From positions 1-6,192 of the forward strand of contig PXSD01000060.1 of assembly GCA_003023165.1 (NCBI GenBank): a stretch of 6,192 nucleotides of DNA. The letters are read 5' to 3'. Below are positions 1 through 5,371 of the stretch, in pieces. Position 1 is the stretch's first letter. The number at the start of each line of letters is the position of its first letter. Made by a program: the position numbers and the translations under genes. The notes beneath the pieces are model-generated. The model had not been told where the DNA came from, made no database searches, and saw only the letters and a program-made list of their open reading frames with translations. Origin of the DNA: Halobacteriales archaeon QS_9_67_15 (GTDB lineage: Archaea > Halobacteriota > Halobacteria > Halobacteriales > Haloarculaceae).

Positions 1-83
1 CTTTTTGCATAGGAAAACACTTCGTAGGGGCCGATTGCGTCCAGTTCGTCCCATCCATCGAAGACCACAATAGCGATTTCCAT
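1..83 (-). CDS. DJ-1/PfpI family protein, N-terminal fragment (runs off left edge)
   Basis: Only the first 27 codons are present; the gene continues beyond base 1. The translation from the ATG at 83 begins MEIAIVVFDGWDELDAIGP and continues YEVFSYAK. This is the typical first strand and helix of the DJ-1/PfpI class I glutamine-amidotransferase-like fold, with the family pattern 'hydrophobic strand, FDG, x-DELDAxGPYEVF'. Members include cysteine-dependent hydrolases, glyoxalases or chaperones, and the sensor half of GlxA-type regulators. The catalytic Cys elbow would lie outside the window, so activity cannot be judged. Codon use is unusual for this window: 12 of 27 third positions are A or T, while neighbouring genes are overwhelmingly G or C there. 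The upstream 40 bases are also AT-rich. This fits a recently acquired or weakly adapted gene, but 27 codons is a small sample. It is divergent from the gene at 391. Confidence 0.75.
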   Translation of the reverse strand, partial: MEIAIVVFDGWDELDAIGPYEVFSYAK

Positions 84-162
84 ATATCAATAATAGCGCA
101 AATGATCATAGTAGTTCAGATAGCGGCAGTCTGTCTTCATAATTGGTGTTCACTGTGCACGC

Positions 163-187
163 AAATGGCTCGCTTCGCTCGCCATTT
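163..187. repeat. Inverted repeat, 7-bp arms
   Basis: AAATGGC (163-169) pairs perfectly with GCCATTT (181-187) around an 11-base spacer TCGCTTCGCTC. It could form a hairpin in either strand. It has no T-run, so nothing marks it as a terminator. Confidence 0.6.
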
Positions 188-209
188 TGGGACGAATCGA
201 GGTGCGTCC

Positions 210-231
210 GAGACGCGCGACAGCGCGTCTC
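210..231. repeat. Inverted repeat, 9-bp arms, 4-base loop
   Basis: GAGACGCGC (210-218) and GCGCGTCTC (223-231) are perfect reverse complements around GACA. The GAGACGC/GCGTCTC part of the stem recurs in the hairpin at 6155-6175 near the other end of the window. Confidence 0.65.
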
Positions 232-390
232 TCTGCGGTATGGCGAACGAAGCGTGAGCGAAGCGAACGCTGAGTGAGTCATCTATACTGACCAGCTACT
301 GGGCGAGTGCCCGAGCGAAGACTCAACCGAGAGCGAGATGGTTTCGCATGCAAGGTGAAGACAGTTGCGCGGTCCGGCCGGAAGAGGGGT

Positions 391-717
391 ATGTCCGAGA
401 ACGACAACCAACAGGAGATGGGCGTCGAGTTCGGGTCTATCGAGGGGGTCTTCGAGGACCTTTCGTACCCGATCACCGCAGACGAACTCGTCGAGCAGTA
501 TGGCGATCGGGAGGTCCAGCGGACCAGCGCCGACCCGATCTCGATCCGCGACCTCTTCTCGGGGATGGGCGACCAGTCCTTCGAGTCCGACGAGGAACTC
601 CGCCAAGGGATGCTCAACATGATGCCCGCCGAGTCGGTGGGTCGCCAGCACTACTCCGACCGCGGCGGCTCCGACCAGGAAGACCTCGACGAGGACAGCG
701 ACCAAACCGACCAGTAG
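391..717 (+). CDS. Small acidic haloarchaeal protein, DUF5789-like
   Basis: The product is 108 residues and of unknown function. It has a compact central domain (about residues 11-88) and a highly acidic, probably disordered tail (about 94-108, mostly D, E, S and Q). The central pattern 'FEDLSYPITADELVEQYGD', then a short strand region, 'ISIRDLF' and 'FESDEELRQGMLNMMP', resembles the small haloarchaeal DUF5789 family, which shares a 'YPxTxxELV' helix-turn unit with DUF2795-type proteins. The assignment is from recalled family patterns, not a search. There is no signal peptide, membrane segment or cysteine. The ATG at 391 was chosen over an in-frame GTG at 307 because the extra 28 residues are Arg/Lys-rich, unlike the rest, and because GAGG lies just before 391. 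It is monocistronic and converges with the moxR gene, 116 bases away. Confidence 0.8.
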   Translation: MSENDNQQEMGVEFGSIEGVFEDLSYPITADELVEQYGDREVQRTSADPISIRDLFSGMGDQSFESDEELRQGMLNMMPAESVGRQHYSDRGGSDQEDLDEDSDQTDQ

Positions 718-819
718 AATCCGACCGGGAGACCGACCCGACAGTTCGATTCATACGGATGATCGTAGATCACTTCTGAATCGCGCCGGCCCCGGGGTTA
801 GCGCGCACCGGTAAATCAC

Positions 820-835
820 GACAGTAATCACTGTC
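820..835. repeat. Short dyad overlapping the moxR stop codon
   Basis: GACAGT (820-825) and ACTGTC (830-835) flank AATC. On the minus strand this 6-bp hairpin begins within the moxR stop codon (836-834) and is followed by GTGATTTACC. It might help end the moxR transcript in the convergent gap, but it is short and lacks a clear T-run. Confidence 0.3.
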
Positions 836-1781
836 AGACCGTCGGGACCGGCACTTCGTTCAGCACGGCGTCGACGACGGTCGACTTCTGCACTTCGTCG
901 ACCCGCGCGTCCGGCGTGAGGACGACGCGGTGAGCGAGGACGGGCTGGGCGACACGTTTCACGTCGTCCGGGGTGACGTACTCGCGGCCGACCATCGCGG
1001 CGCGGGCGCGGGTCGCCTCCAGCAGGCGCTGGGTCCCGCGGGGCGAGACGCCCACCTCGACGCGGCGGTCCCCGCGCGTCGCCCTGGCGATGGCGGCGAC
1101 GTAGGTGACGACGTCGTCGTCGACGCGCACCGTCTCCGGCGCGTCCCTCAGGTCGGTCACGAGGTCGTGGTCGAGGACCGGCGAGACGGAGGGGCTCTGT
1201 TCGTCGCGGGCGAGTCGACGGTGGAGTAGCTCCTCCTCGCCGGCTTCGTCGGGGTAGCCGATGGAGGTCTTGACGAGGAAGCGGTCGACCTGCGCCTCGG
1301 GGAGCTCGAACGTGCCCTCCATCTCTACGGGGTTCTGCGTCGCGAGGACAAAAAAGGGCGAGGGGAGGTCGTAGGTGTCGCCGTCGACGGTGACCTGTTC
1401 TTCCTCCATCGCTTCGAGCAGAGCGGACTGGGTTTTCGGCGGCGCGCGGTTGATCTCGTCGGCGAGGACCACGTTCGCGAACAGCGGTCCTTCGTTGAAC
1501 TCGAACTCGCGCTCGCGCTCGTTGAAGACGTGCGTGCCGGTGATGTCGGCGGGGAGGAGGTCGGGCGTGAACTGCACGCGGGAGAACTCGAGGCCGAGGG
1601 CGGTGGCCATGCTGTGGGCGGTGAGCGTCTTGCCGGTGCCCGGCACGTCCTCCATGAGGACGTGGCCGCGACCGACGAAGCCCAGCAACACGGTCTCGAG
1701 GAACTCGCGGTCGGCGACGATGGCTGAGCCGATCTCGTCCAAGACCCGCTCGCACTCCGCGCTCGCTTCGGTAATGTCCAT
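834..1781 (-). CDS. moxR: MoxR-family AAA+ ATPase
   Basis: The product is a 315-residue cytoplasmic AAA+ ATPase of the MoxR subfamily. These form ring-shaped, ATP-driven chaperone-like machines that act on partner proteins, often with VWA domains, in maturation of enzymes or envelope complexes. The Walker A region is EDVPGTGKT (residues 44-52), Walker B is VVLADEINR (104-112) followed by APPKTQSALLEAMEE, sensor 1 is ATQNP (147-151), an arginine-containing EAQVDRF lies at 162-168, and sensor 2 is SPRGTQRLL (246-254) in the C-terminal helical lid. All key residues are present and the length is normal, so it should be active. The ATG at 1781 has a TATA-like box 27 bases upstream and no Shine-Dalgarno site, consistent with a leaderless mRNA. 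The usual partners (DUF58, VWA, transglutaminase-like proteins) are absent: the next gene downstream converges and the upstream one is a divergent tRNA. Confidence 0.95.
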   Translation of the reverse strand: MDITEASAECERVLDEIGSAIVADREFLETVLLGFVGRGHVLMEDVPGTGKTLTAHSMATALGLEFSRVQFTPDLLPADITGTHVFNEREREFEFNEGPLFANVVLADEINRAPPKTQSALLEAMEEEQVTVDGDTYDLPSPFFVLATQNPVEMEGTFELPEAQVDRFLVKTSIGYPDEAGEEELLHRRLARDEQSPSVSPVLDHDLVTDLRDAPETVRVDDDVVTYVAAIARATRGDRRVEVGVSPRGTQRLLEATRARAAMVGREYVTPDDVKRVAQPVLAHRVVLTPDARVDEVQKSTVVDAVLNEVPVPTV

Positions 1782-1803
1782 GCCGTCCCGTTAGCCTGCC
1801 GAC

Positions 1804-1811
1804 ACTTTAGG
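1804..1811 (-). promoter_or_regulatory. TATA-like box of moxR promoter
   Basis: On the minus strand CCTAAAGT is centred about 27 bases before the moxR ATG at 1781. That is the spacing expected of a haloarchaeal leaderless promoter, with transcription starting at or next to the start codon. Its upstream edge overlaps the dyad at 1809-1824. Confidence 0.5.
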
Positions 1812-1824
1812 CGTTTGGTCGCCT
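1809..1824. repeat. Dyad at moxR promoter, copy 1 of a repeated 14-mer
   Basis: AGGCG (1809-1813) and CGCCT (1820-1824) flank TTTGGT. The inner 14-mer GGCGTTTGGTCGCC (1810-1823) occurs again, inverted, at 3244-3257, with arms and spacer both identical. Here it covers the position just upstream of the moxR TATA box, where the archaeal BRE and TFB would bind, so a bound regulator could affect moxR transcription. That role is inference. Confidence 0.5.
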
Positions 1825-1892
1825 CTCATACTGTCGGTACCCGTCGCCCGAACGGCCACGTCACTCGACCGGGCGTCCTCCGCGGATCGTAA

Positions 1893-1901
1893 CCGATAAA
1901 G
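1893..1901 (+). promoter_or_regulatory. TATA-like box of tRNA-Ser promoter
   Basis: CCGATAAAG lies about 30 bases before the first tRNA base (1927), the most AT-rich point in a GC-rich spacer. The spacing suits an archaeal tRNA promoter starting a few bases before the mature 5' end. Confidence 0.45.
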
Positions 1902-1926
1902 TCGGGTTGGTCGTACGAGCGAGTGA

Positions 1927-2011
1927 GCCGAGGTAGCCTAGCCTGGCCAAGGCGCCTGCTTCGAGAGCAGGTCTCCGCAAGGACTCAGGAGTTCAAATCT
2001 CCTCCTCGGCG
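1927..2011 (+). tRNA. tRNA-Ser (anticodon CGA)
   Basis: This is an 85-base type II tRNA that reads the serine codon UCG. The acceptor stem GCCGAGG (1927-1933) pairs with CCTCGGC (2004-2010), followed by discriminator G2011 as expected for archaeal serine tRNA. The D arm spans about 1936-1953. The anticodon stem CCTGC/GCAGG (1955-1959, 1967-1971) holds the loop TTCGAGA, so the anticodon is CGA at 1962-1964. The long variable arm (about 1972-1986) contains TCC-GCAA-GGA with a GNRA-type tetraloop. The T arm AGGAG/CTCCT (1987-1991, 1999-2003) encloses TTCAAAT. There is no intron and no encoded CCA (the sequence continues TTC), as is common in haloarchaea. It is divergent from moxR. Confidence 0.97.
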
Positions 2012-2107
2012 TTCTTCGCGCGCTAATCCGCGAGCGACTGCTTCAGCGGTTTCGACTCCTCCGTTCGCCGTCCGTCACCGTCTCGACTTCCGAGTCTCGA
2101 CGCTCGG

Positions 2108-2581
2108 CTACGTCGCCGAGAGCACGAAGCCGACGACCACGGACGCAACGACGAGATACGCGGCTGCCGACAGCGCCCAGTCGCGACGCACGGTTTCGAC
2201 GCGGCCGTCGGGGACGCGCCCGTAGGTCGGGACGACAACGAACGAAAAGAACCAGTTCATCAGGACGAACAGTGCGACGGCGGTCACCGAGACGACGACG
2301 AGCGCGCCCGCGTCGAGGAGCCACCGCGCCGCGGCGACGCCGGAGAGGAAGAGGACGCCGGTACCGACGCCAGCGCCGTAGTGAGCGGCCGTCGCGACGC
2401 CGTCGGGCGCGGCGTCGAGCGTCGCGTCGCTCAGCGTCCCGGCGGCGACTCGCGGTGCGGTCGGCCCCTCGGGGAGTCTGTTCATCGGCAGGTCCATCCC
2501 GACCGTCGACACCAGTCCGACGGCCGCACCGAGGAGCAACCCGACGGGTAACCAGTCGATGTTCAGCGTTCCGACTGTCAT
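2108..2581 (-). CDS. Haloarchaeal membrane protein of unknown function, about four membrane segments
   Basis: The product is 157 residues from the ATG at 2581. I do not recognise the family. Hydrophobic stretches at about residues 10-29, 62-84, 92-118 and 136-155 suggest four transmembrane helices. The loop between the first two (MNRLPEGPTAPRVAAGTLSD) and the polar segment between the third and fourth (GRVPDGRVETVRRDW) are the only sizeable soluble parts. The arginine-rich second segment suggests that loop faces the cytoplasm. No catalytic motif is visible. A GTG at 2605 would add eight residues, but the ATG is preferred because a TATA-like GTTTTGT lies about 28 bases before it, which would place the GTG inside the promoter. 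The gene lies 82 bases downstream of the 178-residue membrane-protein gene on the same strand. Confidence 0.8.
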   Translation of the reverse strand: MTVGTLNIDWLPVGLLLGAAVGLVSTVGMDLPMNRLPEGPTAPRVAAGTLSDATLDAAPDGVATAAHYGAGVGTGVLFLSGVAAARWLLDAGALVVVSVTAVALFVLMNWFFSFVVVPTYGRVPDGRVETVRRDWALSAAAYLVVASVVVGFVLSAT

Positions 2582-2605
2582 GCCGGGAGTGAGGGCCGAA
2601 CTCAC

Positions 2606-2613
2606 AAAACTTG
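2606..2613 (-). promoter_or_regulatory. Possible TATA-like box for the 157-residue membrane protein
   Basis: The minus-strand AAGTTTTG/GTTTTGT stretch is centred about 28 bases before the ATG at 2581, in an otherwise GC-rich spacer. A short GTGAG/CTCAC dyad (2589-2605) lies between it and the start codon. The placement supports the ATG as the start and a separate promoter for this gene. Confidence 0.35.
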
Positions 2614-2663
2614 CCGGGCCGAGCGGCGAGACAATCGGGAGACTCGTCCTGCCAAACGCGCTG

Positions 2664-3200
2664 TCAGCCCTCGGCCGTACCGGGGTTTTGGACGACGGCC
2701 GCGACGATGCCGGCGGTCTGGCCGACGCCGACGACGGCGAGGCCGACGGCGGCGTCGACGCCCGACCCGGCGAAGGCGTACGTCCCCGCGCCGGTCAGCG
2801 AGAGGACGCTCCCGGTGAGGTACACTGTACTGAAGGGCTTCTCGACGGACTGTGCGGTCGCGACGTAGGCGAGTGCTGGGAGGACCATCCAGCCGTAGAG
2901 GGTGACGAACAGGATTGGGTCAGCGGCCGGCGTGACCGCCACGTCCATCACGCCGACGAGGGTGACGACGAAGCCGAGCACGATGACGCCCCGCCAGACG
3001 CCGAGGACGGGACCGGTCATCCGGTCGCGCGTCCCGACGGCGAAGGCGCCGAGCAGGACCGTCATCACGACGAGGGCGACCAAGAGGGTGTGGCGGGAGA
3101 CGAGGTCGGTGACGTGGGCGAGAAGGGTCACGGTCCACGCGGCCGGGACGAGCGCGGCGGGGGCAACGTCGGTCAACGATCGGCGCACACGATGGCTCAC
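2664..3200 (-). CDS. Haloarchaeal membrane protein of unknown function, about six membrane segments
   Basis: The product is 178 residues from a GTG start; I cannot name the family. Hydrophobic segments at about residues 13-32, 38-56, 65-88, 94-114, 124-144 and 148-171 suggest six helices with very short loops, so nearly the whole protein is in the membrane. The first residues (MSHRVRRSL) are basic, which places the N-terminus in the cytoplasm by the positive-inside rule. The few polar membrane residues include Asp at about 86 and 94 and a Gln at 161, but no recognised transport or enzyme motif is present. The start is 60 bases after the DUF2070 stop codon on the same strand, so co-transcription is possible. 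A stem-loop between them (3242-3259) could end or attenuate read-through. No Shine-Dalgarno site is seen before the GTG, so the exact start is less certain than the frame. Confidence 0.75.
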   Translation of the reverse strand: MSHRVRRSLTDVAPAALVPAAWTVTLLAHVTDLVSRHTLLVALVVMTVLLGAFAVGTRDRMTGPVLGVWRGVIVLGFVVTLVGVMDVAVTPAADPILFVTLYGWMVLPALAYVATAQSVEKPFSTVYLTGSVLSLTGAGTYAFAGSGVDAAVGLAVVGVGQTAGIVAAVVQNPGTAEG

Positions 3201-3241
3201 GGACGGTCGGCTGTTGGTCGTTTCGGTGTCTCGGGAGCGGA

Positions 3242-3259
3242 CCGGCGACCAAACGCCGG
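3242..3259. repeat. Inverted repeat after DUF2070 stop, copy 2 of a repeated 14-mer
   Basis: CCGGCG (3242-3247) and CGCCGG (3254-3259) flank ACCAAA. On the minus strand it begins two bases after the DUF2070 stop codon and lies about 42-59 bases before the next GTG start. Its inner 14-mer is the exact reverse complement of the one at the moxR promoter (1810-1823). It may be a transcript-end hairpin, an operator for the gene at 3200, or both. Confidence 0.55.
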
Positions 3260-3260
3260 A

Positions 3261-5186
3261 TCAGAGGCCGGCGACGAGGAAGATGAGCGCGGAGACGGCG
3301 AGGGCTGCGGTGATGATAGCGCCGGCCAGCGGCGCGCCCATGGAGACGGCGGCGTTGGCCGTCGAGGCGAGCATCTCGGTGCGGTCGTTGCCGAAGACAG
3401 TCACTTCGGCCGTCTCGCTCTCCATCCCCGCCTCGACGGGTTCGAGGTCGGCTTTCGCCCGGTCCACGAGGTCCGCGATGACGGCGATCAGGTCCGACTC
3501 GGGGATGGCGTCGCCGACCTGGTTCTCGGCCTTCATCGTGTTGACGACGTGCGTGTCGGTCGTCAACACCTCGACCACGTCGACGGCGTCGATTTCGGAG
3601 ACGATCCGGTCGCGGAGTCCCGGCTCCATGTTGTTACCGTCGACGAACACGTAGGCGGTCTGCTGGCCGCCGACACCGTCAAACTGCTTCGCAGCCTGAC
3701 GACCCCCCGGCTCTGACGAGCCGGGGACGTCGAACACCGCGACCCGGATGCCCAGCGGTCCGATCCCGTCTTCGGGCTCCCAGGACGTCTCGTCCCACGC
3801 GACGCCGAGCTCGAACGGCTGGCGGGTCGCTCGCGCGAGGCGTTCGCCGACCTCTCCGGCCCCGTAGATCATGTCGAACGAGCGCTCGCTCCCGGGGACG
3901 ACGTGCCCGAGGTTCTCGCCCGCGAGGCCGTCGTTGCAGTTGTGCGCGTCGGCGAGCATCACGTCGTCCAGCCCGCCGGTGCGGGCCTCCGAGACCGCAG
4001 AGAGGCCGACGGCGTACTCCACGTCGTCGGCGAACCCGGGCGAGAACGTCGACGTGAGGAAGGCGTTGTCGCCGAAGGCCTGGCCGGTCAGCGTCGCGTC
4101 GCCCTCGGAAACCCGGACGGACTTCGTCGCGGTGGCGTCGTACTCGATGCGCTGGTAGGCCGTCTCGGCGGTGTCGATGACGGTTCCGACCTCGCGCTCG
4201 GTGACGAGGTTGAAGTCGTGACCGGCGGTCGCGTGGGGCGGGAAGGCCAGGCCGTCGGCCTGCTCTGCGATGCGCCGGGGGAGGTTGCCGCCGCCGATAT
4301 CGCCCATCGGTCCGGGGTGGAGCATCGGAAGGACGAACCGGGCTTTCTCGCCACCCTCGGGACGGCGTATCGAGAGGACCGTCACCGGGACGATGGCGTC
4401 CTCGCCGATGTCCTCGAAGAAGGCCTCGAGTTCGCGGGTCCCCTCCGCGACGTGGCCGATGAACCCGCGGACGAAGTCGAGGACGCTCACGCCGAGGCTC
4501 CGCTGCCACGGCTGGTCGATGACCGTCAGGAACAGCCACACGCCGCCGGCGTAGACGACACACAGCCCGGCGAGGATGGCGAACTTCTCGGGGTCGATGT
4601 ACTGCATCTGGGCGATGCGCTCGGGCGCCTCGTTCGCCCGGAAGAGATAGGCGCGCGTGAGCGGGCCGCCCCACTCGAGGTAGCGCATCGTCCCGCTGTA
4701 GACGAACAAGAGGACTGCGGCCGAGACGGTCTGGATACTCGCGGCGGCCGACGCGACGAGGAGGCGCTGGCGCGAGACGGCCATGATGACGAACAGCCGC
4801 AGGGCGAAGATGGAGGCGAGCGCGACGAGGAGCGCGTCGACGACGAACCCCTGTCCGAGCCGCGTGAGCACGGCGACGACGGCCGCGACCATCACTACCG
4901 CTATCATGACGAGTTCGCACGCGAGCGCGAGCAGGGAGGCCTGGTTGCGAGAGAGCTGGCCGCCGAGTTTCCGATCGACGTAGGGTGTGAACACACTCGC
5001 CGCGACCGTCGGGAGGCCGATGTAGAAGACGCCCTCCCAGGCGTCCTCGAAGACGAACCGGGAGTCGAAGGCCCCGACGCCGATGACCGCCGCGATGAGG
5101 AGGGCGAACCCGATGCTCGAGTACCAGCTTGGAGCCCGGAAGACGAACCGCGAGAGGCTCGCGAGGTTGCCCTGTGTGGCTGTCAT
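3261..5186 (-). CDS. DUF2070 family integral membrane protein
   Basis: The product is 641 residues, the usual size for DUF2070, a mainly archaeal membrane family of unknown function. The N-terminal third carries about six hydrophobic helices (about residues 21-38, 50-68, 86-107, 113-135, 142-163, 203-223). Residues 240-610 form a large soluble domain, and a final helix at about 617-640 re-anchors the C-terminus. The soluble domain holds the motifs that led to the call: LHPGPMGDIGGGNLP (289-303), FPPHATAGHDFNL (315-327), LADAHNCND (411-419), DGNN (516-519) and LTTDTHVVN (541-549). The repeated His, Asp and Asn in these motifs suggest a metal-dependent active site, which is inference. The ATG at 5186 has no Shine-Dalgarno site. 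An AT-rich TTAAAG lies only about 18 bases upstream, closer than usual for a TATA box. The 178-residue membrane protein follows 60 bases downstream. Confidence 0.9.
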   Translation of the reverse strand: MTATQGNLASLSRFVFRAPSWYSSIGFALLIAAVIGVGAFDSRFVFEDAWEGVFYIGLPTVAASVFTPYVDRKLGGQLSRNQASLLALACELVMIAVVMVAAVVAVLTRLGQGFVVDALLVALASIFALRLFVIMAVSRQRLLVASAAASIQTVSAAVLLFVYSGTMRYLEWGGPLTRAYLFRANEAPERIAQMQYIDPEKFAILAGLCVVYAGGVWLFLTVIDQPWQRSLGVSVLDFVRGFIGHVAEGTRELEAFFEDIGEDAIVPVTVLSIRRPEGGEKARFVLPMLHPGPMGDIGGGNLPRRIAEQADGLAFPPHATAGHDFNLVTEREVGTVIDTAETAYQRIEYDATATKSVRVSEGDATLTGQAFGDNAFLTSTFSPGFADDVEYAVGLSAVSEARTGGLDDVMLADAHNCNDGLAGENLGHVVPGSERSFDMIYGAGEVGERLARATRQPFELGVAWDETSWEPEDGIGPLGIRVAVFDVPGSSEPGGRQAAKQFDGVGGQQTAYVFVDGNNMEPGLRDRIVSEIDAVDVVEVLTTDTHVVNTMKAENQVGDAIPESDLIAVIADLVDRAKADLEPVEAGMESETAEVTVFGNDRTEMLASTANAAVSMGAPLAGAIITAALAVSALIFLVAGL

Positions 5187-5214
5187 TCGTATCGTTGTAC
5201 TTTAATCACCGCAC

Positions 5215-5230
5215 GATCACTTCAATGATC
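5215..5230. repeat. Short dyad upstream of DUF2070 gene
   Basis: GATCA (5215-5219) and TGATC (5226-5230) flank CTTCAA, about 30-45 bases before the DUF2070 ATG, in the position of a core promoter. The arms are only 5 bp, so this alone is weak evidence for an operator. Confidence 0.3.
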
Positions 5231-5239
5231 GGAGTTCGG

Positions 5240-5255
5240 TCAGACGCCCGTCTGA
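5240..5255. promoter_or_regulatory. Near-perfect palindrome upstream of DUF2070 gene (candidate operator)
   Basis: TCAGACG (5240-5246) and CGTCTGA (5249-5255) are perfect reverse complements separated by only CC. Such a tight dyad makes a poor RNA hairpin, because the loop must open, and is more like a binding site for a dimeric regulator. It lies 54-69 bases before the DUF2070 start codon. A weaker dyad, GAACG-TTGA-CGTTC, follows at 5272-5285. Confidence 0.4.
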
Positions 5256-5325
5256 CGGCAGTACGGATGCTGAACGTTGACGTTCCGGGTCGACAATAAC
5301 TGGGATAGGGAGCTTGTGGGCCGCC

Positions 5326-5348
5326 CCCTCACTCGCAGACAGTGAGGG
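5326..5348 (-). terminator. Hairpin downstream of guaAa (possible transcript end)
   Basis: CCCTCACT (5326-5333) and AGTGAGGG (5341-5348) form a perfect 8-bp stem with loop CGCAGAC. It lies 12 bases past the guaAa stop codon on the minus strand, where a 3'-end hairpin would be expected. No T-run follows, so it may stabilise or process the 3' end rather than terminate by itself. Confidence 0.45.
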
Positions 5349-5371
5349 AGTCCTCGACGGTCACTCGCAGA
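5329..5371. repeat. Direct repeat duplicating the last codons of guaAa
   Basis: TCACTCGCAGA occurs at 5361-5371, where it encodes the final Cys-Glu-stop of guaAa on the minus strand, and again at 5329-5339 within the downstream hairpin. The copies start 32 bases apart. This looks like a small tandem duplication or replication slippage at the gene's 3' end. Confidence 0.55.

Larger units (their letters stand above)
84..390. other. Divergent intergenic region with hairpins, no gene seen
   Basis: This 307-base spacer separates the left-edge DJ-1-like gene (minus) from the DUF5789-like gene (plus). Bases 84-150 are AT-rich for this genome and probably carry the minus-strand promoter; an AT-rich stretch around 101-114 lies at about the right distance from the start codon at 83. 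Bases 160-275 are GC-rich and repetitive, built from variations of GCGAAGCGAG/CGCTTCGCTC, and include inverted repeats at 163-187 and 210-231 and a short GGGC-GAGT-GCCC dyad at 301-312. A TATA-like TCTATACT at 282-289 could drive the plus-strand gene, but this would imply a leader of roughly 80 bases. No reading frame here looks like a haloarchaeal protein; the open frames are basic or repetitive. Confidence 0.6.

Noticed and set aside
160..275. CRISPR-like or tandem repeat array from the GCGAAGCGAG variants
   Set aside because: The units are short, irregular and without uniform spacers; this is low-complexity hairpin-forming sequence.
307..390. N-terminal extension of the DUF5789-like protein from a GTG at 307
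   Set aside because: The 28 extra residues are basic, unlike the acidic body, and the ATG at 391 has a GAGG stretch just upstream.
760..772. TGATC-GTA-GATCA as terminator of the DUF5789-like gene
   Set aside because: The arms are only 5 bp, no T-run follows, and it lies 43 bases past the stop codon.
751..1755. 334-codon minus-strand frame overlapping moxR
   Set aside because: It is Arg/Pro-rich and out of frame with the intact AAA+ motifs, so it is a shadow frame.
1927..2107. Integration site in tRNA-Ser (3' end duplicated as an att site)
   Set aside because: I found no second copy of the tRNA 3' end and no integrase gene within the window.
2559..3716. Long plus-strand frame of 385 codons opposite the membrane-protein genes
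   Set aside because: Its Gly/Asp/Arg-rich repetitive translation is the mirror of GC3-biased genes on the other strand; the minus-strand frames give coherent membrane proteins.
3903..5228. Long plus-strand frame of 441 codons opposite the DUF2070 gene
   Set aside because: It is antisense to a clear DUF2070 coding region and its composition is repetitive; it has no recognisable domain.
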